Source: Bacteroidales bacterium UBA3297 (GTDB lineage Bacteria > Bacteroidota > Bacteroidia > Bacteroidales > Paludibacteraceae). Taken from it: a stretch of 64,000 bases of DNA. The stretch covers positions 25,422 through 89,421 of the forward strand of contig DETD01000031.1 in assembly GCA_002362105.1 (NCBI GenBank), written 5' to 3'. Positions 8,073 to 16,013 of this stretch are shown here, piece by piece (position 1 is the stretch's first letter; every line of letters begins with the position of its first letter). Below the pieces are notes generated by a model that saw nothing but the letters and a program-made list of their open reading frames with translations, made no database searches and was not told the DNA's origin. A program made the translations under genes and the position numbers.

Positions 8073-11000
8073 ATGAGGAAGTTTGTTCTTATATTGTGGT
8101 TCTGTTTTTTCTCCATGGGTGTCTACGCTTCCGTGGAGTCAAAGGTGCATGTGCGGTTCAAGCAATTTTCCACAGAGAACGGGCTCTCCTCTAATTTGAT
8201 TTTCGCCATGGCCCAAGACTCGTTGGGCTTCTTATGGCTGGGAACCGATTTTGGACTGGACCGCTTCGACGGAACTCTTTTTAAGCATTTCAGGAAGGAT
8301 AAATATCCCAACATGCACAGGGAAGACCTTTACTATGTGGACTGTATGGACGGTGACGTCTATATAGGTGGCTTCAGCGGAACGTTTCAAAAATACGACC
8401 GCACAACAGACTCTTTCACCGACATGATGCCAACGGAGTTGGATTCCTTAGGCTATTCCCAGATAAAGGGAATGCACACTTCCACTAACGGGGAACGCTA
8501 CCTCTTTACGAATGAAAGAGTATTTCGCTACGATAACCAACTCAAACGATTCAACGCTAAATTCCAAGCGTTTGACTCCATCTACTCGCCCTTTATTTCA
8601 ACTTTGCACGTCGACGGAGATAACAGGTTCTGGATTGGTTCCATCAACCAACTGACGATTTATGATTCCAACGGGCTTACATTGAAGGTTTTTGACCGCT
8701 GCGGCTACGTGACAGGAATTGTCCAAGAAGAGAAAAATACATGGATAGTCACGTTCATGAATAACCGGATTTGGATTGTAGAAAACCGTGGTGGAAAATT
8801 TCGTATCAAGGAAGAGATTCGTCCTCCTTTCAACAGGTTAAACAAAATGCAGAGGGGAAGGAACGGGCGCTATTGGTTCGCCACCGATGGAGACGGATTG
8901 TGGTTCGCCGACTCGATAAACGCTGCGACTACGTTTACCGAGGTAGTCCCCGCTAATGCCCCTACGGATGGATTGAGAAAAATATACTCCGTTGTCGAAA
9001 GCAAGGATGGTACAATCTGGATTGGCACGCAAAGCACAGGACTTTGGTCAATCAATATGGATGACCACCCCTCTATCGTATATTCAAAAGACTATGGATT
9101 TCCTCTTTCGGCATGCACCTCCTTTGCGGAAGATGGTCAAGGGAACCTTTTGGTGGGAACGGATGGCAACGGTGTCTATTCCGTCTCGCGCGATTTCAGA
9201 AAAATAAACCATTATCATCTTCCATGCGACAACGTCTTGGGTGTCACTTCTACGCGCAAAGGCATTTATGTCTCCACATGGGGAGGGGGACTCTTCACAT
9301 TTTCGCCTTCAACCGGACAGTACACCCCCATCCGCTACGCTCCAGACTTCAATCCGACAAATATATTTTTTCATCTCTGCGAAACGAATGACGGCACGTT
9401 ATGGGCCTGTTCTGCTAACGATGACCCGTATGTCAAACATCCGAATGAGCCCTGGCGGAGAATTTCTTTGAAAGACACCTCATCTTCTAATTGGGAAAGT
9501 AAATGGACGACCCGGGTCTTGAACGCCTCTGGTTCGTCGAAATGGATTCTTACCACCAATCTGCTGTGGTTTTTCGACGGGAAGACCCCCCTTCTTGTCC
9601 ACCCAGAACTATACGTTTCAAAGACACACAATCCCTTTGCCGTGATTGACGCGGATTGCGACGAGGAGGGCAATCTCTTTGTGCTCTCTAACCATGGAAT
9701 CCTAAGGTTTTCAGTCAACGATTGGGCGATAGATACTCTCTCGTTTATACCGAAAGACACTTACCGAATCATCCAACGGGACAACAATGGGAACTTTTGG
9801 ATCGCCTCGGTTAACGGAATCTTCTCATTTGACTACAAAAAACAAACCTACTCAAGGCTGCCGGGCGACTACCCAGACTTGTTTTACTATAAATCAAGCT
9901 ACAAGGACGCTAATGGTCGACTTTATTTTGGCACGGCAGACGGTTTTTATTCCTTCAACCCACAAAACATTGCGCCAGACACCTTCATCCAGCACCTCTC
10001 TTTTGCGGAGTTGTATATTTCAAAAGAAAAAGTCGGTAGCGACAATCCGTTGGTAAAAGCGGGCGACCTCTCCGACTTGAAAATGTTGGAACTAAGGTAT
10101 GGCATGACGGACGTGGACCTGCATGTTGACCTTGTTGACTATTCAGAAAGGGGAAAAGCTTTCCTACGCTACCGCCTGAAAGGACTTACTGATACATGGA
10201 CCTCCGTCGACGCAAAAAGAGTCATCTCATTCAATTTCATACCGACAGGGCATTATACGTTGGAGGTGGAAGCCTACCGCTCTGATGTAGAGAAACCCTT
10301 GAAACGTATTTCGTTGAACATAAACGTTCTTCCCCCTTGGTGGGAGACCTGGTGGTTTTATATGCTGTTGTTGCTGATGGCGAGTGCGGTCTTATTCATC
10401 CCGTTGCACAAAAAGATTACCCGTTTGAAAGAGGAGAAGGCTTTGCTGAAGAATGAGATAGATGAGCAAACTGCGTTGTTGGACAAAACAAGGCGTGAAC
10501 GTCAAAAACTGATTCATGCCCTGACCTACGACCTACACAATCCGCTCTTTGCTGTGGTGGGAGATCCATCCGCCATCTCCGAGGAGACCTCGACGGAAGA
10601 GATTGTCGAACTGGTGATTGACAAGGCATTACTGGCAGACAGTGTGCTCTTGTTGATAGGTATGAATCCAGAGACAAACAATGGCATCAAAACGATGCTG
10701 AGCAACTATGTTTGTGTGAAGGAAGCTTCGAATTGGAACGAGGCCATTAAGTCGTTGGAGATGTACTCCCCAGATATCATCATCTGCGATATGGAGAGCA
10801 CCATGAAAGAGGAGATGGACGGCATGCTCTCGTCCGACCTGCTCAAGCATATCCCCATCCTTTTTGTCTCCGACAAGAACGAAGAGACCGACCGGTTGTT
10901 GGGTCTGCTATGTGGAGCCTTGGACTTTATGGCGAAACCATTCAATCAGTTGGAACTGCTGTTGAAGTTAGCTAATATATTGAAAGTAACGCAGGAACAG

Positions 11001-11393
11001 CAAAAAGTCATATTACAACGGACCATGACAAGCAAGATGAAGAATATTATGGACAATTCCCAACAGGAGGAATCCATCCATCCCTTCCTTCAATCTTTTG
11101 TCGATGCCGTCAGAAACAGTTACCAAGACAGTGACACATCACCAGACACCCTCTCTTCGGCGCTCTCTGTGAGCAAACCGACCATGAATAGGAAAATCAA
11201 GACCTTGACAGGCAAGACTCCGATGGAGTGGCTGACTGAGTATAGGCTCAACAAATCCCTTCAATTGTTGCAAGACCACAATGAAGGAAGAAACATATCG
11301 GAAATAGCTTATGAAGTAGGATTCAACGATCCTTCATACTTCACGAAAAAATTCAGGGATCACTTTGGAGTCCTCCCTTCACAGGTGACTTGA
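8073..11393 (+). CDS. Degenerate hybrid two-component regulator: propeller sensor, pseudokinase remnant, pseudoreceiver, AraC-type DNA-binding domain
   Basis: An 1106-residue inner-membrane protein. Signal peptide 1-20; periplasmic two-component propeller repeats (LWLGTDFGLDRFDG and many W-I-G-T strands) to about 660; Y_Y_Y domain to about 750; one membrane segment near 760-780; coiled coil; then a short dimerisation-helix remnant where the phospho-accepting His of the usual HDLxxP box is Tyr819 (TYDLHNPL). The ATP-binding domain is absent: the receiver begins about 25 residues later. The receiver keeps Asp906 and Lys955, but the acidic pair is replaced (VLLLIGMNPE). The C-terminal AraC HTH (about 1005-1106) is intact. 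It therefore probably senses ligand and binds DNA without its own kinase activity. It follows the esterase gene. Confidence 0.85.
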   Translation: MRKFVLILWFCFFSMGVYASVESKVHVRFKQFSTENGLSSNLIFAMAQDSLGFLWLGTDFGLDRFDGTLFKHFRKDKYPNMHREDLYYVDCMDGDVYIGGFSGTFQKYDRTTDSFTDMMPTELDSLGYSQIKGMHTSTNGERYLFTNERVFRYDNQLKRFNAKFQAFDSIYSPFISTLHVDGDNRFWIGSINQLTIYDSNGLTLKVFDRCGYVTGIVQEEKNTWIVTFMNNRIWIVENRGGKFRIKEEIRPPFNRLNKMQRGRNGRYWFATDGDGLWFADSINAATTFTEVVPANAPTDGLRKIYSVVESKDGTIWIGTQSTGLWSINMDDHPSIVYSKDYGFPLSACTSFAEDGQGNLLVGTDGNGVYSVSRDFRKINHYHLPCDNVLGVTSTRKGIYVSTWGGGLFTFSPSTGQYTPIRYAPDFNPTNIFFHLCETNDGTLWACSANDDPYVKHPNEPWRRISLKDTSSSNWESKWTTRVLNASGSSKWILTTNLLWFFDGKTPLLVHPELYVSKTHNPFAVIDADCDEEGNLFVLSNHGILRFSVNDWAIDTLSFIPKDTYRIIQRDNNGNFWIASVNGIFSFDYKKQTYSRLPGDYPDLFYYKSSYKDANGRLYFGTADGFYSFNPQNIAPDTFIQHLSFAELYISKEKVGSDNPLVKAGDLSDLKMLELRYGMTDVDLHVDLVDYSERGKAFLRYRLKGLTDTWTSVDAKRVISFNFIPTGHYTLEVEAYRSDVEKPLKRISLNINVLPPWWETWWFYMLLLLMASAVLFIPLHKKITRLKEEKALLKNEIDEQTALLDKTRRERQKLIHALTYDLHNPLFAVVGDPSAISEETSTEEIVELVIDKALLADSVLLLIGMNPETNNGIKTMLSNYVCVKEASNWNEAIKSLEMYSPDIIICDMESTMKEEMDGMLSSDLLKHIPILFVSDKNEETDRLLGLLCGALDFMAKPFNQLELLLKLANILKVTQEQQKVILQRTMTSKMKNIMDNSQQEESIHPFLQSFVDAVRNSYQDSDTSPDTLSSALSVSKPTMNRKIKTLTGKTPMEWLTEYRLNKSLQLLQDHNEGRNISEIAYEVGFNDPSYFTKKFRDHFGVLPSQVT

Positions 11394-11398
11394 ACTGT

Positions 11399-11538
11399 CG
11401 CACCTTCGGCGCTCACATACTCCGTCATACAATTCGTAGGGTTTACACCCTACGCTAGCAGATATCGCACCTTCGGTGCTCACGCTTGTCTAGTAAGGCT
11501 CGGCAACACATAGAGGTTTGGCCAGCGCCGAAGGTGCG
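11399..11538. repeat. Cluster of short inverted repeats (CGCACCTTCGGCGCT family)
   Basis: CGCACCTTCGGCGCT at 11399-11413 and its perfect reverse complement at 11524-11538 are the outer copies. A one-mismatch copy lies at 11466-11480 and a related one near 13606-13620. A separate hairpin, CGTAGGGT with ACCCTACG around a 4-base loop, spans 11435-11454. The set resembles dispersed palindromic elements or a terminator region after the regulator gene. Confidence 0.55.
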
Positions 11539-11652
11539 GAAGTCGGCAGTGTAGTGCGTGAGCGCTACGCTGTCATTACACGCATTGGGGAGCGCTGAAA
11601 GTGCGACAGATTTGTGCATCTTGTTTTGGATGTCGGAGGATGGGCAACAACA
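11520..11652. repeat. Direct repeat, copy A (about 133 bp), left edge of the lipoprotein/RHS island
   Basis: This segment recurs at 13601-13733 in the same orientation with about six base differences by eye. The two copies bracket the AT-rich minus-strand lipoprotein genes and the RHS remnant, about 2.1 kb apart. The identity points to a recent duplication or to recombination sites of the island. No transposase is present. Confidence 0.8.
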
Positions 11653-11657
11653 TAAGG

Positions 11658-12047
11658 TTATTTGTTGGTATACAGACCCTCTATATCATTGGAATAATAC
11701 AAATTAGGCAAGCACCCTTCTTCTATACATATTTTAGTACTATCTGTAAATGCTAAGCATTTCACATCTAAATAGTTGGAAGGAGCGAACCCGGATGATT
11801 TGTCAATGACAGGAAAAACTTCAAATCTGTATTTTCCGCCCATAGCTATCTTTTTGACATATTCTGATTTCTGAACTTTTTGGGACACTATCTTATATAT
11901 GTTGCCATCTTTTGAGGCATAAATCAAATAATAATTATGAACAGAGTCAATCTTTGTGATTGACATTCTCTTATTACTGGTTGTTGAACAAGACGACAAC
12001 AATAAGAAAAAAAATGTAAGTTGTAATAAAAAGGTATATTTCATCAT
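11658..12047 (-). CDS. Small hypothetical lipoprotein
   Basis: A 129-residue protein with a lipoprotein signal (lipobox LLSSC, Cys at about residue 20). The mature part has alternating charged and hydrophobic strands (YYLIYASKDGNIYKIV, GGKYRFEVFPV) and two later Cys residues. No family is recognised. The start ATGATG overlaps the stop of a small frame upstream, suggesting coupled translation within a minus-strand group. The gene is clearly more AT-rich than the flanking regulator and prfA regions, as expected for recently acquired DNA. Its place behind an RHS remnant makes an immunity-type role possible, but that is inference only. Confidence 0.6.
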   Translation of the reverse strand: MMKYTFLLQLTFFFLLLSSCSTTSNKRMSITKIDSVHNYYLIYASKDGNIYKIVSQKVQKSEYVKKIAMGGKYRFEVFPVIDKSSGFAPSNYLDVKCLAFTDSTKICIEEGCLPNLYYSNDIEGLYTNK

Positions 12048-12163
12048 AGTATTGCCATTATTACTTTTCCGATAGATTCTAAATCAGCATAGCCTGCATT
12101 ATCTGGTTCAAACAAAGAATAAAATTGCCCGTAATGATATTTTAACTTAATTTTCCGCTTCAT
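12044..12163 (-). CDS. Possible 39-residue protein or toxin-tail remnant
   Basis: An ATG at 12161-12163 opens a 39-codon frame ending in a TGA that overlaps the start of the next lipoprotein gene. It overlaps the end of the upstream disrupted gene by 17 bp. The sequence (for example YHYGQFYSLFEPDN, then YADLESIGKVIMAIL) reads like the C-terminus of a larger folded domain rather than a free-standing peptide. It may be a fragment left by decay of an RHS C-terminal domain. No signal peptide is visible. Confidence 0.3.
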   Translation of the reverse strand: MKRKIKLKYHYGQFYSLFEPDNAGYADLESIGKVIMAIL

Positions 12164-12597
12164 AACACACAACACTATCAGAATTTACTTTCACATACTC
12201 ACCTTCTTGATACATTTTTTTTAATGTGCACGCAGCATATTGATTTCCTGCTTTAGCACTCTTTTTCAAATAAAATAATGCTGTGTCCAAATGCAATGGA
12301 TTTGAAAGCAAACCAGCCATTTCATATAAGTAAAATACATTTTCACCATAAAATGGATCTTTTTTATCTGCGATAATTTTTGCATATTTTATCATATCTT
12401 TATATTCTTCTTTAGAATTGTCATAATAAGCATTCAATTCCAATTCATCAAATGCATCTACATCTAAATCATACTCTATTTTCTATTTTATCTTTCAAAT
12501 CACAGTAATACTTATTATGATAATAGTCATTTTGATTGTCACACGAACAAAAGACTTCACAAAGAACAGCAATCAATATAAAGTTTTTATTTACCAT
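12147..12597 (-). pseudogene. Frameshifted Sel1/TPR-like lipoprotein
   Basis: An ATG at 12595-12597 starts a good lipoprotein signal (ending VFCSC) and reads about 40 residues to a TGA at 12469-12471. The neighbouring frame, overlapping just before this stop, continues without a break (EYDLDVDAFDELELNAYYDN) to 12147. A single-base shift near 12470-12485 would join them into one protein of about 148 residues. The second part contains a Sel1-like helix pair (LFYLKKSAKAGNQYAACTL). The start overlaps the end of the upstream lipoprotein gene, supporting that the intact form was real. A sequencing error is possible. Confidence 0.6.
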
Positions 12598-13204
12598 ATT
12601 CTTTTCTATTTTGTACTGGTTGCGGAACCCCTTCAGACTTCTTTTTTTCTTTATAAATAGACCAGCCCTTCATTACACATGAAGAATCTGAATTTATCCA
12701 ATGGACCTCTTCTGTTGCTGAATAATGCATTTTAATGATCGTGTCTCCCAGTTCAAAAAAATTAAGCCTTATACTTTCACTTTCATGGTTCACGGATATG
12801 TCACCTATTCTATAGTTTTCTAATAACTTGATTATTTTTATAGCGTTAGAAAAATCGTAATTGATGTCACATCCTCTTATCTTTGCCCTTAATAAAAATG
12901 TATCTAAAGGAATATTTCCAATATACAATTTCTCATCTCTTATAATGATAGGTAGCGGTGTCCTTTTTCTTCCTTTACAAATAGGTTGACTAAAATAAAA
13001 GCCAGCGCCGTGCTCATACCTTAAATTAACAGAACTAACTCCTAGGAAAATTGTGTCTATCAACCACGTTTCCCTGCCTTTTGCAAATGAATAAAATTCT
13101 CCATACCTTGGTGTGAATTCTTCTTCTGATACTTGCGGCGTCGAGCCACATGCACAGATACAGAAGACCACGCATACCAATAATGATTTAGTAAAAACGT
13201 TCAT
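12587..13204 (-). CDS. Hypothetical lipoprotein
   Basis: A 205-residue protein when started at the ATG at 13202-13204, which directly precedes a lipoprotein signal (lipobox ICAC). An upstream in-frame ATG at 13264 would place 20 residues ahead of the signal and is less likely; that extension lies in RHS-derived DNA. The mature part is beta-rich with no family I recognise. The gene is AT-rich compared with surroundings. It is first in a minus-strand series of overlapping lipoprotein frames downstream of the RHS remnant. In intact RHS loci, genes in this position can encode immunity proteins; here that remains a guess. Confidence 0.6.
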   Translation of the reverse strand: MNVFTKSLLVCVVFCICACGSTPQVSEEEFTPRYGEFYSFAKGRETWLIDTIFLGVSSVNLRYEHGAGFYFSQPICKGRKRTPLPIIIRDEKLYIGNIPLDTFLLRAKIRGCDINYDFSNAIKIIKLLENYRIGDISVNHESESIRLNFFELGDTIIKMHYSATEEVHWINSDSSCVMKGWSIYKEKKKSEGVPQPVQNRKEYGK

Positions 13205-13268
13205 TGTCACTAAAGATTTATTTACCCCATAACTTTTTCGAAATTTTGTCCATTGTTGAATCATATTG

Positions 13269-13600
13269 TAGACGCTCTACAGCGGGCCGTGGTGCTTTAT
13301 TACACGGGACCCCGTATAGTAGTAGGTGTAGCGCGAGGCGTTGCCGTCGTCGTTCAGCACCACCAGACGTTTCTCCTCGTCCCACGTCACCGTGCGCGTC
13401 GTGCTTTCGTTCACCACTAACACGGATTTGACGTTGGCTTCGTACGCGTAACGGTCTTCACCTATCTAGCTGGCAGCATCGGACTTCTCACAATCGTAAA
13501 GGTACTGCAAATCGCACAAAGTTGCAACTGTTAATCCGCTAATTGTTTGTCTTTTACGCAGCAGATTGTTCTTCACGTCGAATTCCATGCTCAAGCAGTA
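13269..13600 (-). pseudogene. Remnant of an RHS/YD-repeat protein gene
   Basis: Reading the minus strand from about 13600, one frame gives MEFDVKNNLL, then LQYLYDCEKSD, a TAG stop, then ANVKSVLVVNESTTRTVTWD, EEKRLVVLNDDGNASRYTYY and SRVIKHHGPL before a second stop at about 13276. These are typical YD-repeat/RHS core phrases. There is no start and no long flanking frame, so this is a decayed internal fragment of a polymorphic RHS protein (surface or toxin-delivery family). It is GC-rich, unlike the lipoprotein genes after it, which argues for separate origins. Confidence 0.75.
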
Positions 13601-13733
13601 GGCCAGCACCGAAGGTGCGGCAGTCAGCAGTGTAGTGCGTGAGCGCTACGCTCTCATTACACGCATTGGGGAGCGCTGAAAGTGCGACAGATTTGTGCAT
13701 CTTGTTTTGGATATCGGAGGATGGCCAACAACA
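13601..13733. repeat. Direct repeat, copy B (about 133 bp), right edge of the island
   Basis: Near-identical to 11520-11652 (about six differences by eye), same orientation. It ends about 85 bp before the tRNA-Thr gene. The 13734-13818 stretch between holds nothing recognisable. Confidence 0.8.
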
Positions 13734-13818
13734 CACGCAGAATACCATAAATAGAGTAATAGCCTAGGTCAAAAAAAATGAGGATGACCACCAACGGGAC
13801 ACCCTCTTAAAACAACTG

Positions 13819-13891
13819 AGCCGCAAGCGGGACTCGAACCCGCGACCTACGCATTACGAATGCGGCGCTCTACCAACTGAGCTATAGCGGC
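13819..13891 (-). tRNA. tRNA-Thr (anticodon CGU)
   Basis: On the minus strand a 73-base cloverleaf starts GCCGCTATAGCTCAGTTGG. Anticodon arm CCGCA-TTCGTAA-TGCGT gives anticodon CGT; T arm GCGGG-TTCGAGT-CCCGC. The acceptor arm pairs GCCGCTA with TTGCGGC with one T-T mismatch. CCA is not encoded. Confidence 0.93.
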
Positions 13892-13946
13892 CTTTTGCGA
13901 GTGCAAAAATAAACGAAAAAATCGATTTTGCAAAGTAGAAGACCAA

Positions 13947-15056
13947 TTACATTTCGTTTTCCTTCATGCGTTCTGCATTTTCAGCAACAATCAGGTGGTC
14001 GACACAATCTTGAATTTCGCCATCCATAAAGGCAGGCAGATTGTAAATGGTGTAATTGATTCGGTGGTCGGTAATACGGCCCTGCGGATAGTTGTAAGTG
14101 CGGATTTTAGCCGAGCGGTCTCCCGTGCTGACCATCGTCTTACGACGAGAGGCAATGTCATCGACATACTTCTGGTGCTCACGGTCGTAAATGTACGAAC
14201 GCAGACGGGTAAGGGCACGTTCCTTATTTTTCGGTTGATCGCGAGTTTCGGTACACTCAATCAAAATTTCTTCAACCTGGCCTGTAATCGGGCTTTTCCA
14301 CGGATAACGCAAACGTACACCCGACTCCACCTTGTTCACATTCTGGCCACCAGCGCCACCCGAACGGAAGGTGTCCCATTTGATAAGGCCTTCCTGAATT
14401 TCCACATCAAACGGCTGAGCCTCTGGCAAAACAGCGACAGAAGCAGCAGAAGTGTGTACACGTCCCTGTGTTTCAGTAGCAGGAACACGCTGCACACGGT
14501 GCACACCGCTCTCGTACTTCATTGTACCATAAACCTTGTCGCCAGTAACGTTGAACACAATTTCCTTATAGCCACCAGCAGTACCCTCGGTAAAACTGCT
14601 GACAGAGACCGACCAGCCCTTAATTTCACAATACTTCGAGTACATACGGAACAAGTCACCCGCAAAGAGGGCCGCCTCGTCACCACCCGTACCGCCACGA
14701 ATTTCAACAATGGCATTGCGCGCATCTTCTGGGTCTTCCGGAATGAGAGCCAACTTGATGTCTTCCTCCATTTGCGGGAGTTTGGCATTCAGGTCTGCAA
14801 ATTCGGCCTTAGCCATCTCCAACATTTCCGGATCGGTTTCGGAGCTGATAACAGCCTTTGCCTCCTCGATGTTGTCGAGAGCATTCTTGTACTGTTTTTT
14901 CAGTGCAACAATACGCTCCAAATCGGAATACTCTTTGTTAAGCTTCACATACCGCTTCATATCGGCAATAACCGCCGGGTCGGTAATGAGTGTAGATATT
15001 TCCTGAAAACGGACCTCGAGGTCAGTAAGTTTGTCGAGCAATGATGTTTCGGCCAT
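13947..15056 (-). CDS. prfA: Peptide chain release factor 1
   Basis: A 369-residue class I release factor. It has the GGQ peptidyl-tRNA hydrolysis motif (GGAGGQNVNK, near residue 236) and the RF1 stop-codon-reading tripeptide PAT in RVPATETQGR, which identifies RF1 (UAA/UAG) rather than RF2 (SPF). Length is normal for RF1. It terminates translation in the cytoplasm. It starts at the ATG at 15054-15056 (MAETSLLDKL). A good promoter lies just upstream and tRNA-Thr lies 55 bp downstream on the same strand. No prmC/hemK methylase gene is adjacent. Confidence 0.97.
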   Translation of the reverse strand: MAETSLLDKLTDLEVRFQEISTLITDPAVIADMKRYVKLNKEYSDLERIVALKKQYKNALDNIEEAKAVISSETDPEMLEMAKAEFADLNAKLPQMEEDIKLALIPEDPEDARNAIVEIRGGTGGDEAALFAGDLFRMYSKYCEIKGWSVSVSSFTEGTAGGYKEIVFNVTGDKVYGTMKYESGVHRVQRVPATETQGRVHTSAASVAVLPEAQPFDVEIQEGLIKWDTFRSGGAGGQNVNKVESGVRLRYPWKSPITGQVEEILIECTETRDQPKNKERALTRLRSYIYDREHQKYVDDIASRRKTMVSTGDRSAKIRTYNYPQGRITDHRINYTIYNLPAFMDGEIQDCVDHLIVAENAERMKENEM

Positions 15057-15079
15057 AAAACTGTTTTGTGAAATTTCCG

Positions 15080-15111
15080 CAAAGATACGAAAAATAAAAA
15101 AGGTTTACCAA
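15080..15111 (-). promoter_or_regulatory. Promoter of prfA
   Basis: On the minus strand TTG (15109-15111), 21 bp, then TATCTTTG (15080-15087), a perfect -7 box 24 bp from the prfA start. The TTG lies inside the tRNA-like fragment described next. Confidence 0.6.
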
Positions 15112-15127
15112 CTGAGCTGCAATAGCG
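15102..15127 (-). pseudogene. 5' fragment of a tRNA gene
   Basis: Minus strand CGCTATTGCAGCTCAGTTGG followed by TAAACC matches the acceptor and D-arm part of tRNA-Thr at 13819-13891 apart from a small TGC insertion. The rest of the tRNA is missing. It lies on the other side of prfA from the intact tRNA, in the same orientation. Confidence 0.5.
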
Positions 15128-15143
15128 TTCTGAAGGTTAGCGC

Positions 15144-15527
15144 TTACGCAATATCGTCGTCGAAATGGCGTACCATGAAATAAAATGCCAGGGTTAGCAC
15201 CGCCAGAATAATGGAAGACTGGAACAGAGAGCGTGCCTCGAATTCGAGGGAATACTCTAAAAAGTAGGTCAGCACAGCCAACAATCCGGCAACAGTGGCC
15301 AGCACACGCGACACATTGTAAAAACGGTCGAGCACAGGGCTAAACGAGCCACTGTAAACGAAGAAGTTCAAACCAGTTACGCCCAAAATCCAGAGCAACG
15401 AAAGTTGGTTCAACTGGTCGTGTCCCTCTTCAGAAACCACAGGGAACTTTCCTAAAGCCACCAGCAAGCCGGCCACCAAGAAAGCCACAACACAGGCAAT
15501 GCCCGCGAAAAGATTCAATTTTTTCAT
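15144..15527 (-). CDS. Small integral membrane protein, unknown function
   Basis: About 127 residues when started at the ATG at 15527 (MKKLNLFAG). Alternative starts lie 2 and 8 codons upstream, but a TATCTTTG box at 15549-15556 favours the shorter forms. Four hydrophobic segments are visible: GIACVVAFLVAGLLVAL, LSLLWILGVTGLNFFVY, VLATVAGLLAVLTYFL and SSIILAVLTLAFYFMV, with a short acidic C-terminus (DDDIA). This is a small inner-membrane protein. I do not recognise the family. It lies between prfA and a small lipoprotein gene, all on the minus strand. Confidence 0.6.
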   Translation of the reverse strand: MKKLNLFAGIACVVAFLVAGLLVALGKFPVVSEEGHDQLNQLSLLWILGVTGLNFFVYSGSFSPVLDRFYNVSRVLATVAGLLAVLTYFLEYSLEFEARSLFQSSIILAVLTLAFYFMVRHFDDDIA

Positions 15528-15557
15528 TAGCATGATTATTAACACCGGCAAAGATAC

Positions 15558-15590
15558 AAAAAAAGCGTGTCGGTAGTTTTACAGACACGC
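15558..15590 (-). terminator. Intrinsic terminator of the lipoprotein gene at 15619
   Basis: GCGTGTC (15565-15571) pairs with GACACGC (15584-15590). On the minus strand the hairpin is followed by seven T residues. Confidence 0.75.
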
Positions 15591-15618
15591 CTTATCGGTA
15601 TTTTTAAAGGAATCTCAA

Positions 15619-15972
15619 TTAAGGGAGTTTAATGTACTTTTTAGCACCCGTCTTAATGCTGATGGTTTCATCGTAAAGATTCTTGCCATTGCAAGAAACG
15701 GCAATGTGGCGCGAACCAGCGGCAACACCATTAGCCTGCGCATCGCCCTTGCTTTTAGCCGGAGTGGCACTGAAGTTGGTATAATTGTCAATCTTGACCT
15801 CAACCTGTTTGCCCGCATATTCGCCACCGCTAATAAAATAAACATAAGCGATGTCGTCGGCACTAACGCCTCCGTTGGCATTGTTGGTAGTTGTAGAAGA
15901 CTGGGATGACTTACAAGCGTTAAAACAGATAACGCTCAGTGCAGCACAAAGAATAAATAATACTTTTTTCAT
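15619..15972 (-). CDS. Small hypothetical lipoprotein
   Basis: A 117-residue protein from the ATG at 15970-15972; a longer frame upstream has no signal logic and overlaps the next gene. The signal ends in a lipobox FNAC. A Ser/Thr/Asn-rich linker follows, then a compact beta domain of about 75 residues (AYVYFISGGEYAGKQVEVKI, RHIAVSCNGKNLYDETI) ending IKLP. A TAACTTTG -7 box lies at 15997-16004 on the minus strand, inside the end of the upstream gene. Function unknown; outer-membrane or periplasmic location inferred from the signal. Confidence 0.65.
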   Translation of the reverse strand: MKKVLFILCAALSVICFNACKSSQSSTTTNNANGGVSADDIAYVYFISGGEYAGKQVEVKIDNYTNFSATPAKSKGDAQANGVAAGSRHIAVSCNGKNLYDETISIKTGAKKYIKLP

Positions 15973-16013
15973 AACGTAGTTTAAATTTAGTCGGTGCAAA
16001 GTTAGTAAAAAAA

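Noticed and set aside
11394..13745. Composite transposon
   Set aside because: The repeats lack transposase genes and terminal inverted repeats typical of insertion sequences, so only a direct repeat is claimed.
13995..15044. 349-codon frame antisense to prfA
   Set aside because: prfA motifs fix the minus strand as coding; the other frame has no motif support.
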